The notes under the pieces: generated by a model
What the model was told of the DNA's origin: nothing
What the model saw: only the letters and a program-made list of their open reading frames with translations
The model's database searches: none
Shown here: one piece after another, positions 39,445-49,660 of the stretch
How the letters are laid out: the number at the start of each line of letters is the position of its first letter
Numbering within the stretch: the stretch's first letter is position 1
Assembly: GCA_932521025.1 (NCBI GenBank)
Contig: OW051470.1
Coordinates: 1,846,501 to 1,910,500 of the forward strand
DNA from: Oscheius onirici
Lineage: Eukaryota > Nematoda > Chromadorea > Rhabditida > Rhabditidae
Direction: 5' to 3'
DNA length: 64,000 bases
Made by a program: the position numbers and the translations under genes

Positions 39445-42400
39445 ATGCTCTCGAACATCTGGAAAAGAGCCCTTTCCACGAGCAGTCGGCGAGCTGCCAG
39501 TCTACGAGAAGCCGCCGGTCAGAAGGATTCCAGTCTGCTCTACGAGCCGAAGTTTGTCGATCCACGCGAGTTTCCCGAGTAAGTTCTCTATTTTCCCCAA
39601 CAAATACACAAAAACGGATTCTTAGAACAATTTTTATTAAAATCCGTTGATTTCTCATCTATTTACCGCTCTTATTGCTCTTGTTTCCCATTTTTTGAAG
39701 TGGCGTTCCGGGTGTCTCCTTCTTCGGCTTTTTGTTTTTGGCCATTTCCATCGCCAACTTTTCTGCTCAGAGGGTATTCCAGACCCCTTTTCACCACCTT
39801 TTTCATCTCTCAGTTGCCCCACTGCCGTCTTGACGCCCTTTCTGACTTGCCATAAGCCGGTCGAGCCACCTCTTTACCACTGCCGTCGTTCGTCTGATGG
39901 CCACTCTCAGAAGTCGGGTATTTTCCTTTTGGCCACTCTCAGAAGTCGGATGGCCAAAAGGAAAATACCCGACTTCGGCCACTCTCAGAAGTCAGAAGTG
40001 ATGGCCACTCTCAGAAGTCGGGTATTTTCCAGTCCTACACTTGCGGTAAAAATCTGCGAAAAGCGCCGGAATATTGAGATATTGGTAAATTTCACTGATA
40101 AATGCGCTCGAAATCATATAGCTATGACCGTTGCTCAAGACATTTTGTTCCAGATTGCTTGTCGAAACAGTAAGATTGTGTAGCAGGCTCTAAAATTATT
40201 TTTACAAAATTGGCAACGCCCTTCCAGGGCTAATGTAGAGATTTATGTCTTCGCTCTGTCACAGAGCCCTAGTCATGTTTTCCCTTTCATCCCTCCTTTC
40301 TTACTCTCCTCCAGTCACTCTCCCTGACCCTCCAAAGAAACTAACGAAATTATATTTGAATCCACTCCCTCCCAAGCCTAATTTCAAAATGTAGGACCTC
40401 AACGGATCGCCAGCCTGTTCCTAAGTTTAGTGAGTCTCAGTTCTACTGTTCTACCCTTCTCCCCACGTCACTCTGTTCCAGTCACACTGTCCCAGTAAGA
40501 AACTCAAAGTCATAAGAACTTTGCTTTTCCTGTCGCGACTTGTTAAAAACTAATTTGCGCACAAAGCTCCTCTCCTTATCCTCGTTTATTAAAACGCTAA
40601 AGTCGCCCGAAGTGTATTTTCAACTTTTCAACCTCTGGGCACTGTTAAAATAGGAATCTGAGAGTTGTTTTATCGAAATTTTATGCGGAATCGAGCTAAC
40701 ATGTCCGTTTTTCGAAATAATTTAATTTTTACTGTCTCATGCGGTCTGGCGCTTTGTAGCAACAGGTAACAAGTTATGTCCTGTCGAGAAATTAGACTAC
40801 AATTAACTTTTGCACTTACAAACAGAAAAGAGTTGGGTAATACTCGAGCTGGCAACCCCCTCAGTTCAAATTTTTGGCGCGTCAAACCCCTGGTGTTCAT
40901 TTTTGATGTTTTGCCCATTTTCCACCCATTTTTACACTTTCTGAGTATGCTTATCGAATTCTACGCCTAAAACAACCCCTAGAATGCGAAAACTGCTCAC
41001 AATTTGAGCGAAACAGGCAATCTTTGCCTACTTTTGTTCCTACGAGTTTTCTTTGAAAATCAAAGGTTTCTCCTTGCGCTTTTCACATTCTGGGAGTTAT
41101 TTTAACCGCAGAATTCGATAAAGACAGTCAGAAAGTGTAAAAATGAGTAGAAAATAGGTAAAACATCAAAAATGAACACCAGGGGTTTGACGCGCCAAAA
41201 ATTTGAACTGAGGGGGTTGCCAGCTCGAGTATTACCAAGAGTTGGTACGACGTCGTCAGACGACGAAGTCGGCTGGTCCTCAATTAGAGCTTCAGACACC
41301 CAGAGACGCGAGAGCAATTTAAAGTGGATTTTAACATTTACCGCTCCAAAAGCAGACTACAGTCCTGCTAATAATTATTGAGCCTTTTGGCCATAACATT
41401 TTTTTTGAATGAGATATCGACAATCGGCTTTCTGGGCTCCACTTCTCTACGTCTGGGCTACGTTGATCCAAAAAATCAGACATCTTTTGTGACAAAATGA
41501 GTTGGAAAGCCCTTTAATAGGGCTTTCCAACTCATTTTGAAAAATTACATTTGGTTCATGAACGGCCGAGTTATGTTGTCTGCAAAGTAGGCCAAAATCG
41601 GAGTTTGCGAAACATTTTTCTCAAGAACGCCTTGGTCTGAAAATTGGGGCGGTAATGGGTATCACCTGGGTGCATGAGGTGCACAGTGAATTGGGTTAAT
41701 TCCTTTATTTAGGAAGACTGGGATATAGGAAGAGGTCCGTGAGGTTCACTGATCAAAAACTCTGCCAATAATCGCAGGAATCACCCCGATTTCTGATTTT
41801 TTGGATCAACGTAGCCCAGACGTAGAGAAGTGGAGCCCAGAAAGCCGATTGTCGATATCTCATTCAAAAAAAATGTTATGGCCAAAAGGCTCAATAATTA
41901 TTTGCAGGACTGTATTTTCTAACTTTCAGACACGATTTGATAAACGTTCGTATCCAGGGGTACGACTATGTGCCGCTCGAAAAGTTCCAGTCCTACGTCG
42001 ATCGGATGACGAGGAAATTCGGATTCAAAGTCGTTGACAGGTTCTGCTTTCATCATTTTTTAAAGCTTAACAGTTTTTTTCCAGCTATGCCGTAGCCGCC
42101 CAAACCCAGAAAGCCATTACCTACAAGCCGAATAGCACAATTGTGGAGAGCGAAATGGATCTATGCTTATATGATAGGTTATTTGCTCTATTTCTTTGAA
42201 AAATTGTAATTTGCAGAGTTGTGAGGATCGCAGCCGTGCCAGCTCCTCGTCTACAACTATTCGTCAGTCTTCTGCAGACACATATTCCTGTCGGAGTCAC
42301 GGTAAACCTTTTTCATTGACTTATTTTTTTACATCAATGAGGATCGACTTAGAAAAAGAGTTGTCTATATCAGAGCTGAGAAAACTTTTTCGGCGGAACT

Positions 42401-42983
42401 ATTTTCTAAAACTATTTTGGACCCACAGAATTCCGCTGAAACTTTTTGCTGTTACCGCTCTGGTCTGTATTCTTCCTAACGATTTTGATTTGGAAAAACT
42501 TGGAAAACTTCCGTTAACCGGCCGGCCAGTCTGCAGCCTGTCCTATCGTACATGCCTGGCAAAGATTTTCACTTTCGTTTCGAATTCCGGATAAATTTAG
42601 CAGCTTTCAAAAGTAGAACTACAAAGAATTACAGACTTTCTTTGCTTCGAAAAAGCGCCTATAGTCTTCAAATTTTTCGAGAAACTTTTCATTGCGAATC
42701 ATTACATAGAGAATTGTCACAGACGTTGTTTGTTCATGTAACCCTGTCTCCAAGCCAGCCACGTCCTTTATACTTTACTTCACACTTCAAGCCACTTCCT
42801 TTTTGTTCATAGATTAATGTCTTTTCTCTGATATATCGTTCATTTTTCCAGATCACTGTAAAAGACCACGAGAAGGCCGACGAGGACTACCGCTACATTC
42901 CAGACATTCTTCTCAAGCAGAAGCAGGAAGAGCTTAAGTCACTGGACGACATTAACGTCAGAAGAAATCTCGGATGGGAATGA
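39445..42983 (+). CDS. mrpl-48: Mitochondrial ribosomal protein L48
   Basis: Large-subunit mitoribosome protein with an S10-like fold. Five exons join in phase to give 184 aa: 39445-39578, 41930-42040, 42085-42177, 42217-42301 and 42852-42983. An Arg/Ser/Ala-rich mitochondrial targeting start (MLSNIWKRALSTSSRRAASL) precedes the conserved body: NVRIQGYDYVPLEKFQSYVD, FKVVDSYAVAAQTQKA, HIPVGVTITVKDHEKADEDY. This aligns with human MRPL48 (KGYDFPVLEQYQSYVH, KVEDSYAMPTKT). The first intron is 2.35 kb and filled with repeats. The other introns, except the 550-nt last one, are 39-44 nt. TatD starts 138 bp after the stop. Confidence 0.9.
39895..40031. repeat. Mixed direct and inverted repeat of a 19-bp unit
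   Basis: The unit GGCCACTCTCAGAAGTCGG occurs four times in direct order. The longer version AAGTCGGGTATTTTCCTTTT and its reverse complement also face each other, making a perfect hairpin of about 25 bp arms. It lies in intron 1 of mrpl-48. Confidence 0.8.
40836..41236. mobile_element. MITE, GGTAATACT family, copy 2 (401 bp)
   Basis: Inverted ends GGTAATACTCGAGCTGGCAA and the reverse complement of TTGCCAGCTCGAGTATTACC, then TTCAAATTTTTGGCGCG. It is flanked by a perfect 8-bp target duplication AAGAGTTG (40828-40835, 41237-41244), consistent with hAT. Same family as 9550-9956. Confidence 0.88.
41251..41276 (+). mobile_element. Helitron-like 3' terminus fragment
   Basis: Hairpin CGTCGTC-A-GACGACG, then AAGTCGG and CTGG followed by T. 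This is the same layout as the terminus at 29976-30003. Only the end is recognisable, directly beside the target duplication of the MITE. Confidence 0.4.
41358..41914. mobile_element. Tc1/mariner-type foldback MITE (557 bp)
   Basis: Ends TACAGTCCTGC.../...GCAGGACTGTA with TA at each border. The arms are at least 110 bp and almost perfect (for example GGCTTTCTGGGCTCCACTTC and its complement). The centre contains an independent perfect hairpin (AAAATGAGTTGGAAAGCCCT and its complement, about 41496-41538). The right border is 14 nt from the acceptor AG of mrpl-48 exon 2. Confidence 0.85.
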
Positions 42984-43121
42984 TCTCCTTTTTCTATTTG
43001 TTTTTTGTTAGATTTTATTGTTTTTAGCATAGAGTAAACAGGTTTTCCTCCAATTTCGAATATTGTTCTGCTCTTGGCCCAAATCCTCGCCTACTTGAAC
43101 AATTTTCTTTGCTAAACAAAC

Positions 43122-44535
43122 ATGAACCAGATAATATCTAGAGTAGCTAGAAGAATGAGTACGGCAGCTCCGTACAGACTGGTCGACATTGGCGCCAATT
43201 TGGGACATCCGAGCTACCATAAGGATCTGGAGGAGGTTATTACGAGGGCCAAAAATGCTGGTAAGATCATTTCCTAGGCTTCTTAAATGATTGGTTTACG
43301 CTGATTTATCTCGTATACTCGGTATAAAAATACGCAGCTAAATTGTTGGCTGAGTATCCAATTTGTATATGCTTAATCGGAGCACTTTCGATCGGGCAAG
43401 TCATATTGTGTTTGCTTGAAAAGATAAATGTAGGTAGATCTGGTGTTCAAGATGCTAAAGCTAGATCCGAGTAGAAAATTAACAAAATGTGCTAAAAACC
43501 ATTTTAATTTTCAGGAATCACGAAACTCATGGTCACCGGCACATGCGAGAAAATCAGCCGGGAGGTGGCCAAGCTAGTCGAAAGGGAGCCTGGATTTCTG
43601 TATTTTACGGCAGGCGTTCACCCGCACGACGCCAAAGACTTTACCGAGACTACACTCCAGACCATTCGAGAGCTGCAGAAGCATCCGCAGTGCGTGGCCG
43701 TCGGAGAGTGCGGACTCGACTTTAATCGCAACTTTTCGCCGCAGGATGTGCAAAGAGACGTCTTTAAACAACAGGTATCGTTTTTTTCTGAAAATTTATG
43801 GTTTTTTTGGTAATTTTTAGGTGGAACTGGCCTGTGAACTGCAGAGACCGTTGTTCATTCACGAAAGAGACGCCTCGACAGAGATGGTGGAAATTCTAGG
43901 CCAATTCACAAATTTGCCGCCAGCTGTCATTCACTGCTTCACAGGAACTTGTCAAGAGGCCAAGAAATATGTGGAGATGGGGCTATATATTGGATTGACT
44001 GGTACGTTTTCGTGGTTTTCTTTATAACAAGCAATTTTCTGATGTGTTGAACCTGAAATGAGTCGTGAAGGTGGCGGTTTTTGTGGAACAGATATCAAAG
44101 TCTGGAGATAAAGTTGTCGATTCTCGTCTAATTCAGTCCATTTTCAGGATTTCTCTGGAAAGGCAAAGCTCCCGACGGCGTGCAGACGGCTCTAGCCAAC
44201 GGTGATATTCCTCTAGAAAGACTGGTCATCGAGACGGATGCTCCCTACATGTATCCGAAGGTACTTCTTCCAATTTCATTGAATTTTAAGCGTTTTGTTC
44301 CGAAACCTCCAAAACTGTAAATTTACAGATAAACGACAAGAAACTTCCGAAAGAAGTCAAAGAAGCCATCACGGACCACGCAAAAGAACATCACAAGTCG
44401 AGCACATTCAGCAGAAACGAGCCGGCCAGTCTGGCGGCAACTTGTGAACTCATTGCCGCTTTCATGAAGAAGGATCCAGCAGAAGTGGCCGAAGTTACGA
44501 CGAGGAACGCCAAAAAGATTTACGGGTTAAATTAA
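43122..44535 (+). CDS. TatD-family metal-dependent deoxyribonuclease (TATDN1-like)
   Basis: Mg-dependent DNase of the amidohydrolase fold. The worm homologue CRN-2 acts in apoptotic DNA degradation. Five exons join in phase to give 299 aa: 43122-43260, 43515-43774, 43821-44001, 44148-44260 and 44329-44535. Metal and active-site motifs are complete: LVDIGANLGHPSY, TAGVHPHDAKDF, AVGECGLDFNRNFSP, RPLFIHERDA, AVIHCFTGT, RLVIETDAPYMYP, and a final VTTRNAKKIYG. It begins 138 bp after the mrpl-48 stop, with T-rich sequence between, so it is a good candidate downstream operon gene. A 55-bp copy of exon 2 lies at 11.8 kb. Confidence 0.95.
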
Positions 44536-45345
44536 AGTGGTTTTCTTTGATTTTTCATTGTTGGTCAAGTTGTTTTTATACAGTTTGATAGCCGGAAAAG
44601 AAAGAATAGGACAGTATCTTTAATATTAAAGTGCATTGGTGTCTGTGGCTGACTCTGTGACTTTGTTTGTTTGTCCGTGGCCACGAAATTTTGGTGTATT
44701 GTTAAGAGTCGCCGCTGTTACCAAGACGACCCGGGTTCGGTTCCTCTCCTCCCCAAATATTTTTGCTAAAATGTTTTGAGTAGGAAATAGTCAGACGAGA
44801 TCGGTAACCGGTAGGGGATTAGAAGGGACCGGTTGATCTGTATAAGTTTAGAGAGAGAGATCAGATAGCCGGAAAATGGAAAAAAAAACTCATATGAATC
44901 CTTTGAGAGAGGAGAGGAACCCAGGGAAAGAAAAAGAAGAAGACGGGACCGGGTGAAGATTAACGATAAAAAAACTGAAAAATGGTAAAACAGAGGTTTG
45001 CGACAGACAGAAGAGTGGAACGTTATTGATTTGCACTACAGCGGTTACTGTCAAGGGCGGAAACTTGCTGATAGCAACAAGTAGGAACAAGTATTATAGA
45101 AGGTAAGAAATAGAGTCAGGGTAACCGGTAGAGGATTGGAAGGGGCCAGTTAACTGGGGAAGGGATCGAAATGGATCAAAAGAGATCGGTTGACTGGACT
45201 GGGGAAGGGATCAAAGGAGTTCGATTGACTTGGGAAGGGATCCGAAGTAAAGAAAAAACACAAGTAAAAAAGCCGCCGACAGGCGGCGAAGTCGGCTGGC
45301 AAAAATTGAAACGGGTAAATCGAAATCACCCTTTTTCCAACTCAC
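44536..45345. other. Gap occupied by the dispersed repeat
   Basis: No gene. From about 44730 the DNA matches the 29.6-30.0 kb repeat. It replaces the position where the 3' exons of the first kinase copy should be. Confidence 0.55.
44730..45299 (+). mobile_element. Dispersed repeat with Helitron-like 3' end, copy 2
   Basis: It shares GAGTAGGAAATAG, GGGATTAGAAGGGACCGGTT and the GGTTGACTGGGGAAGGGA units with copy 1. It ends with hairpin GCCGCCGACAGGCGGC (45272-45287), then GAAGTCGG and CTGG (45296-45299). The following base is C, not T. Confidence 0.6.
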
Positions 45346-46414
45346 CGCAAAGTCAATAACAGCTCGCATCTTCATTTCGCATTCGCCGTCCTTTGTCCAG
45401 ATAATATTGGCACTCCAGAGATCGTTGTGAACTAGTACAGGTTTGACTTCTAAATTTGCATATTTCATAAAACTCTCAGCAAACTACTCAACAAAAAGTA
45501 TGGAAGCCACAACAAGTTCAGCATGGCTTTTCCATTCGAGTAGTACTTGTCCACTATTGGCAAGTATTTATCCAAAAGCTCTGAATGACTCTCTCCGAGA
45601 AATTTTCTTATTTCTGCTGGATAACGAGCTTTTATCTGAACACAGCATAATTCCAGTAATAGTAAGTTACCTTTTCGTTCATGAGCACCTTGAAGAACTT
45701 GCTTTTCATCAGATCTTTCCAAAAACCAAAAAAGTATAGATCTTTTCGAACTGGAACTTTCTCGCTCAAGGACGAGAACGATGCCATCGCTGTTAGAACC
45801 TAAAATTCAGTTTGTTTAAATTAAAAAAAAAACATATACCTGATGGGCGTTCGCAATTCTTACATTTTCGTACGCTGTGATGGGAGTTACGTCTTCGAAA
45901 AATTCCAGGATCATGAAACCATTACTGTCTGTTTTTGTAGACTTTTTGTAGCCGTATACCTAAAAAATACTAGACAATAATCGACCAGCTACGAAGTGAA
46001 AAATACTAAAAAAAAATAGTAAAAAATAAAAGAGTCAAACCCTGTTGACATTGGTGAGGGGAAAACAAACCATCTGCTCACCTTCGGATACAAAAAACCC
46101 TCTGGATTCTCCCTCTTCAATATTTCGTATACGTCAATTTCATGATTTCCGAGCTAAAACTTTTTTGTGTTCTCCCTTTCTTTCCCGACTAACCACTCTA
46201 ACAGCTTTGTCGATTATCTTCCTCGTCTCCTCTGCTTCTTCGAGCGAGTCTTCTTTTACCGTCAACTTGATCGTTTCCTTTCAGTGCATGATCTTTACCA
46301 CAAAACCTTTACCACACTCGTTCCAAAATGAGCTTCGGTATTCATGAGTTTCTGCATAGTTCGTTCGATATCCAGCCACGTCACTTTAGTTCCCAGAAGT
46401 TCTCCAGAGTCCAT
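45346..46414 (-). pseudogene. CHK/DUF1679 kinase-like gene, copy A (broken)
   Basis: It starts MDSGELLGTKVTWLDIERTM like its neighbours. The second exon's N-terminal part is missing, and an in-frame TGA follows FVVKIMH where the intact copies read GQE. Middle exons remain: ILEFFEDVTPITAYENV; SLSEKVPVRKDLYFF; and the Brenner-type motif VLVHNDLWSANIIW. After the RAVIDFA exon (donor at 45346) the last three exons are absent, and the dispersed repeat follows. This is a 3'-truncated, mutated duplicate of the two intact kinases upstream. Confidence 0.75.
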
Positions 46415-46665
46415 CTAAAATACGTTTACAAATAGATATTGAGAGAGGCAAGGAGATAATTGAACCTGAGCGTGTGGCAACCAGAGTGAAAAACAACCAG
46501 CGATAAACAAATGGGAAGGAGGAGGAAAACAGACATCAGAGTGTTTTTGATCGTCGTTTTCCGATCGAGTTAAAAGTTCCGCATTTGATTCAAATAAACT
46601 CCATGTAGTATATTTATTTTGCCAAAAAAGGCCAACATGAGATTGAATCTTATCTTCATGTAAAC

Positions 46666-48630
46666 CTAGAAGATCACGTAACGCAGAAGCACATATATCA
46701 GTTTTGGAGCGGTGTAGGTTAACATCTGCCACTTTCCTGTATCGTACAATTCTGGGTATTTGGCTATTAGATCTTCATGAACAGCCAGAAGATCTTCCAA
46801 AGCGGCGGCTACTTTTTCAATTGCTGCAGAACGATGCTAAAAATTATCTTTTAAAAGAAAACGGCAAAACAAACTTTTTCAACAATCTCTGGTGGCAATG
46901 TGCCGAACATTCGAATCGTCCCATTTGCTAGGGTAAATGCATTCATTGGAAGAAGAATCTTGTACAGTTCTCTTAGCTTAAGTTGTTTGTGTTAAAAACC
47001 GAGAGAAATAGTTACCTGATCAAGAGAAAAAGGCGCGGGCTTGCCATCTAGTGACTTCAAATAAGTTGCATAGTATTCTTCAATCAGGTTGTCCGTATAA
47101 GCACGACGGTCAGCAGGTGAGAGGCAAAAGATCAAGAACCTTGACAGATCAGCAGCTGGATTTCCAACGGACGTTCCCTGGAAGTAGAGATGAACTTGTA
47201 TTCGGTAAGGGTATACCGCGGTGTGCTCACCGACACGGTATATAGTATACTTGGGCGTCAAGTCGAAAAGTCGAGTCACGAGCCGATTCGAGTCGAGTTT
47301 TGGACCGCCCCGAGTCGAATCGAGCCGGCTCGTGGGGTACCTCGAGTCGAATTGAGTCGAGTCCAGTCGAGTCTTATCACTACATACAAAAGTGAAAGGT
47401 TATTTGGCTCAACAAACGGGAAATAACAAAAGGTTTTCGTAATTGTCTCTGGTATGATGAGTAAACACGGTTTTATTGTTCAACCCCCTCCAGATTATTT
47501 TTTGTTAAACACTCACCGCAAAATCGATGATTGCTTTCATTTTAATTTCTGCCTCTTCTTCTTTGGTCCAAATAATATTGGCGCTCCAGAGGTCATTGTG
47601 AACTAACACGGGCTTGATGTCTACAATTTTCTATTATTTTATCGAAACGTAAGCAAACCCACTCAGCAGGAAAAAGGGAAGAACCATCTGGTTTAACTTT
47701 ACAGTCCCATTCAAGTAGTATTTGTTCACTATTGGTAAGACGTTATCCAAGAGTTCAGAATGACGCTCTCCCAGAAACTTTCTTATTTCGACAGGAAAGC
47801 GTTCTTTTGCCTGAATCAGGTTATTTAGATTTTGCAATAAACAACCTTCTGATCCGTGACAGCTGTGAGGAATTTGGACTTCATCAAAGCTTTCCAAGTA
47901 TCCCAGAAGTAGACTTCTTTTCGAATGGGGACTTTCTCGCTTAGAGACATGAAGGAAGTCATAGCTGTCAGAACCTAAATCACGTATTTTTATACGAAAT
48001 CTATTGAGAAACCTGACGAGCGTTGTCAATGCTAATATTCTCGTACATTGAGATAGAAGTGACATTCTCGAAAAATTCCAAAATGAAAAAACCGTCTTCT
48101 TCTGCTTCTGTTGACTTCTTATAGCCGTACATCTGGAGAATTTGGTTTTGTGTAAACAAAAAAACAAACTCACCTTGGGATACACAAATCCCTCCAGATT
48201 CTCCCTCATCAAGAGCTCGTAAACCTCAATCTCATGATTTCCCAGCTAAACTCTTTGATTAGTAACAGAAACTCATCCAACTGACTATTCTGCCGCCCTT
48301 CTCTAATATCTTTCGTCTTGCCTCAGCTTCTATATCCGACTCTGCCTTTCCTATTATCTTGACCATTTCCTGCCCATGCATAATCTTCACCACAAATTTT
48401 TGAGGAAGGTTTTCAGAAGGTGATGTCCAATCGGCATAAACTAGACCAATTATTGAGGCGAACCCCTAAAATTAATTTACTGCAGTGAAATGCTGGAAAA
48501 CCTTGTTATCTCCAATATTGGTGATCGTCTTTTTCCCTCCAAAACGAGCCTCGGTTCCCATAGATTTTTGCATAGTTGTCTCGATGGCTTGCCATGTTAC
48601 TTTTGTCTCTAAAAGCCCTTCGGTGGCCAT
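46666..48630 (-). CDS. CHK/DUF1679 (ecdysteroid-kinase-like) protein, copy B
   Basis: Small-molecule kinase-like protein of the nematode-expanded DUF1679/CHK family. The fold is that of choline/aminoglycoside kinases, and substrates are unknown. Ten exons join in phase to give 438 aa: 48502-48630, 48286-48465, 48174-48245, 48013-48132, 47846-47974, 47663-47810, 47517-47620, 47016-47177, 46875-46976 and 46666-46836. Motifs: FVVKIMHGQEMVK (ATP-binding Lys region), DGFFILEFFENVTS, KPVLVHNDLWSANIIW (catalytic H-x-D and metal Asn) and AIIDFAGTSVGNPAADL (metal Asp). The start Met lies just after a T-rich acceptor-like tract. It is closely related to copy C. Confidence 0.88.
47200..47400. repeat. 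GAGTCGA-rich low-complexity tract in a kinase intron
   Basis: The heptamer GAGTCGA and close variants recur at least six times between about 47265 and 47375, partly as self-complementary units with CGAGCCG. It lies in the intron between kinase exons 7 and 8 and has no equivalent in copy C. Confidence 0.55.
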
Positions 48631-48946
48631 TGAAAATGCCTAAAAATTTAATTGATGCTATCCACGTGGCGAATATAAGGCTCGATGGCACTGGAATAAT
48701 GGAAGATGAATCAGAGGAAACGCGGAAAGCAGTAGGTGTATCCGATCTTCTGGTCAAGTACGAGATCAAAGCATCAAATGCTGATGAGAGGGCAAAGTGC
48801 TTTGATCTTGTCGACTTCGCAACTAAAGAGGCAGCTGGGAGAGTGCACTTTTGAACTCGGGTGATTTCGCGCACAGAGAATAGACAAAAAAACAAAGAAA
48901 AGAAGCAAAGAAAAGGTAGGAATGCAACAAGAAATGAAAAATCTTG

Positions 48947-49047
48947 TTGCCTTCCCACAGGAGGGAAGGCTGTTCCAAAATTTCTTTCAACCTCTATGTG
49001 TATAGGGTCGGAAGCATTTGAATACCTCAAACTTGGGTAATTAAACC
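48947..49047 (-). ncRNA. SL1 spliced-leader RNA gene (copy 1)
   Basis: Minus strand. The exact 22-nt SL1 leader (GGTTTAATTACCC then AAGTTTGAG) lies at 49026-49047 and is followed by GTA, the donor used in trans-splicing. Downstream are an Sm-binding site (AAATTTTGGAA context) and a perfect 3' hairpin with arms GCCTTCCC/GGGAAGGC ending near 48949. The length of about 100 nt fits worm SL RNAs. It donates the leader to pre-mRNAs in the nucleus. It is paired head to head with copy 2. Confidence 0.95.
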
Positions 49048-49415
49048 GATGTTCTGGCTTGCTCTCGGAAGATAAGGCGGGAAGGGAGAAGAGACGATAC
49101 GGCAAAGGCCGGGACAATCTGGGTTAGAGACGGAGCGGAGCTATTGGATGAGCGCCAAAAGATTCATTTCAAGAAATGGGCAAAATTTGACATTTATTTC
49201 TAACGAAGCAGTGTTTAACATATTCAGTGGCTTTCTGTGAACCTTCAGAAAGATAGTTTCCACCAAACAAAATTCTTGATCAGCCAAAAATTAGGTTAGA
49301 AGATGGCTGGGTGTCCCAAGGTCTCCCCTGCGTCTCTGACCCAGATTGTCCCGGCCTTTACCGTATCTTCTCTTCTCCCTTCCCGCCTTATCCTCCGAGA
49401 GCGAGCCAGAACGTT
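49048..49415. promoter_or_regulatory. Shared divergent promoter region of the two SL1 RNA genes
   Basis: The 85-90 bp upstream of each SL1 start are inverted copies of one another (49048-49135 and 49330-49415), sharing CTTCTCCCTTCCCGCCTTAT and CCCAGATTGTCCCGGCCTTT. About 195 bp of unshared DNA separates them. Snrna-type promoters with a proximal sequence element are expected here. The exact element is inferred, not seen. Confidence 0.7.
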
Positions 49416-49516
49416 GGTTTAATTACCCAAGTTTGAGGTATTCAAATGCTTCCGACCCTATAAACATAGAGGTTGAAAGAAATTTTGGAACAGCCTTCCC
49501 TCCTGTGGGAAGGCAA
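49416..49516 (+). ncRNA. SL1 spliced-leader RNA gene (copy 2)
   Basis: Plus strand. Exact SL1 leader at 49416-49437 followed by GTA, Sm site AATTTTGGA (49481-49489), and 3' hairpin GCCTTCCC...GGGAAGGC (49493-49514). It is almost identical to copy 1, with single-base changes such as TATAAACATAG for TATACACATAG. No 5S rRNA gene lies next to it, unlike the SL1-5S cluster of C. elegans. Confidence 0.95.
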
Positions 49517-49660
49517 CATGAACGGGTCCTTCTATCGGATCAAGACTAATTCTAGAACCACTGATCACAAATGAAACTAGTTCAATTATTTTATTTTGAT
49601 ATAGAGTATACAGGTCTATTTGTGGAGAAACAAGTTACAACATGATCACAGGAGAAAAAC

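Noticed and set aside
43489-43725. Alternative plus-strand frame over TatD exon 2
   Set aside because: The correct frame contains all TatD metal-binding motifs and joins in phase with its neighbours.
48576-48854. Plus-strand open frame opposite the start of kinase copy B
   Set aside because: Covers the first kinase exon antisense plus upstream flank; no domain.
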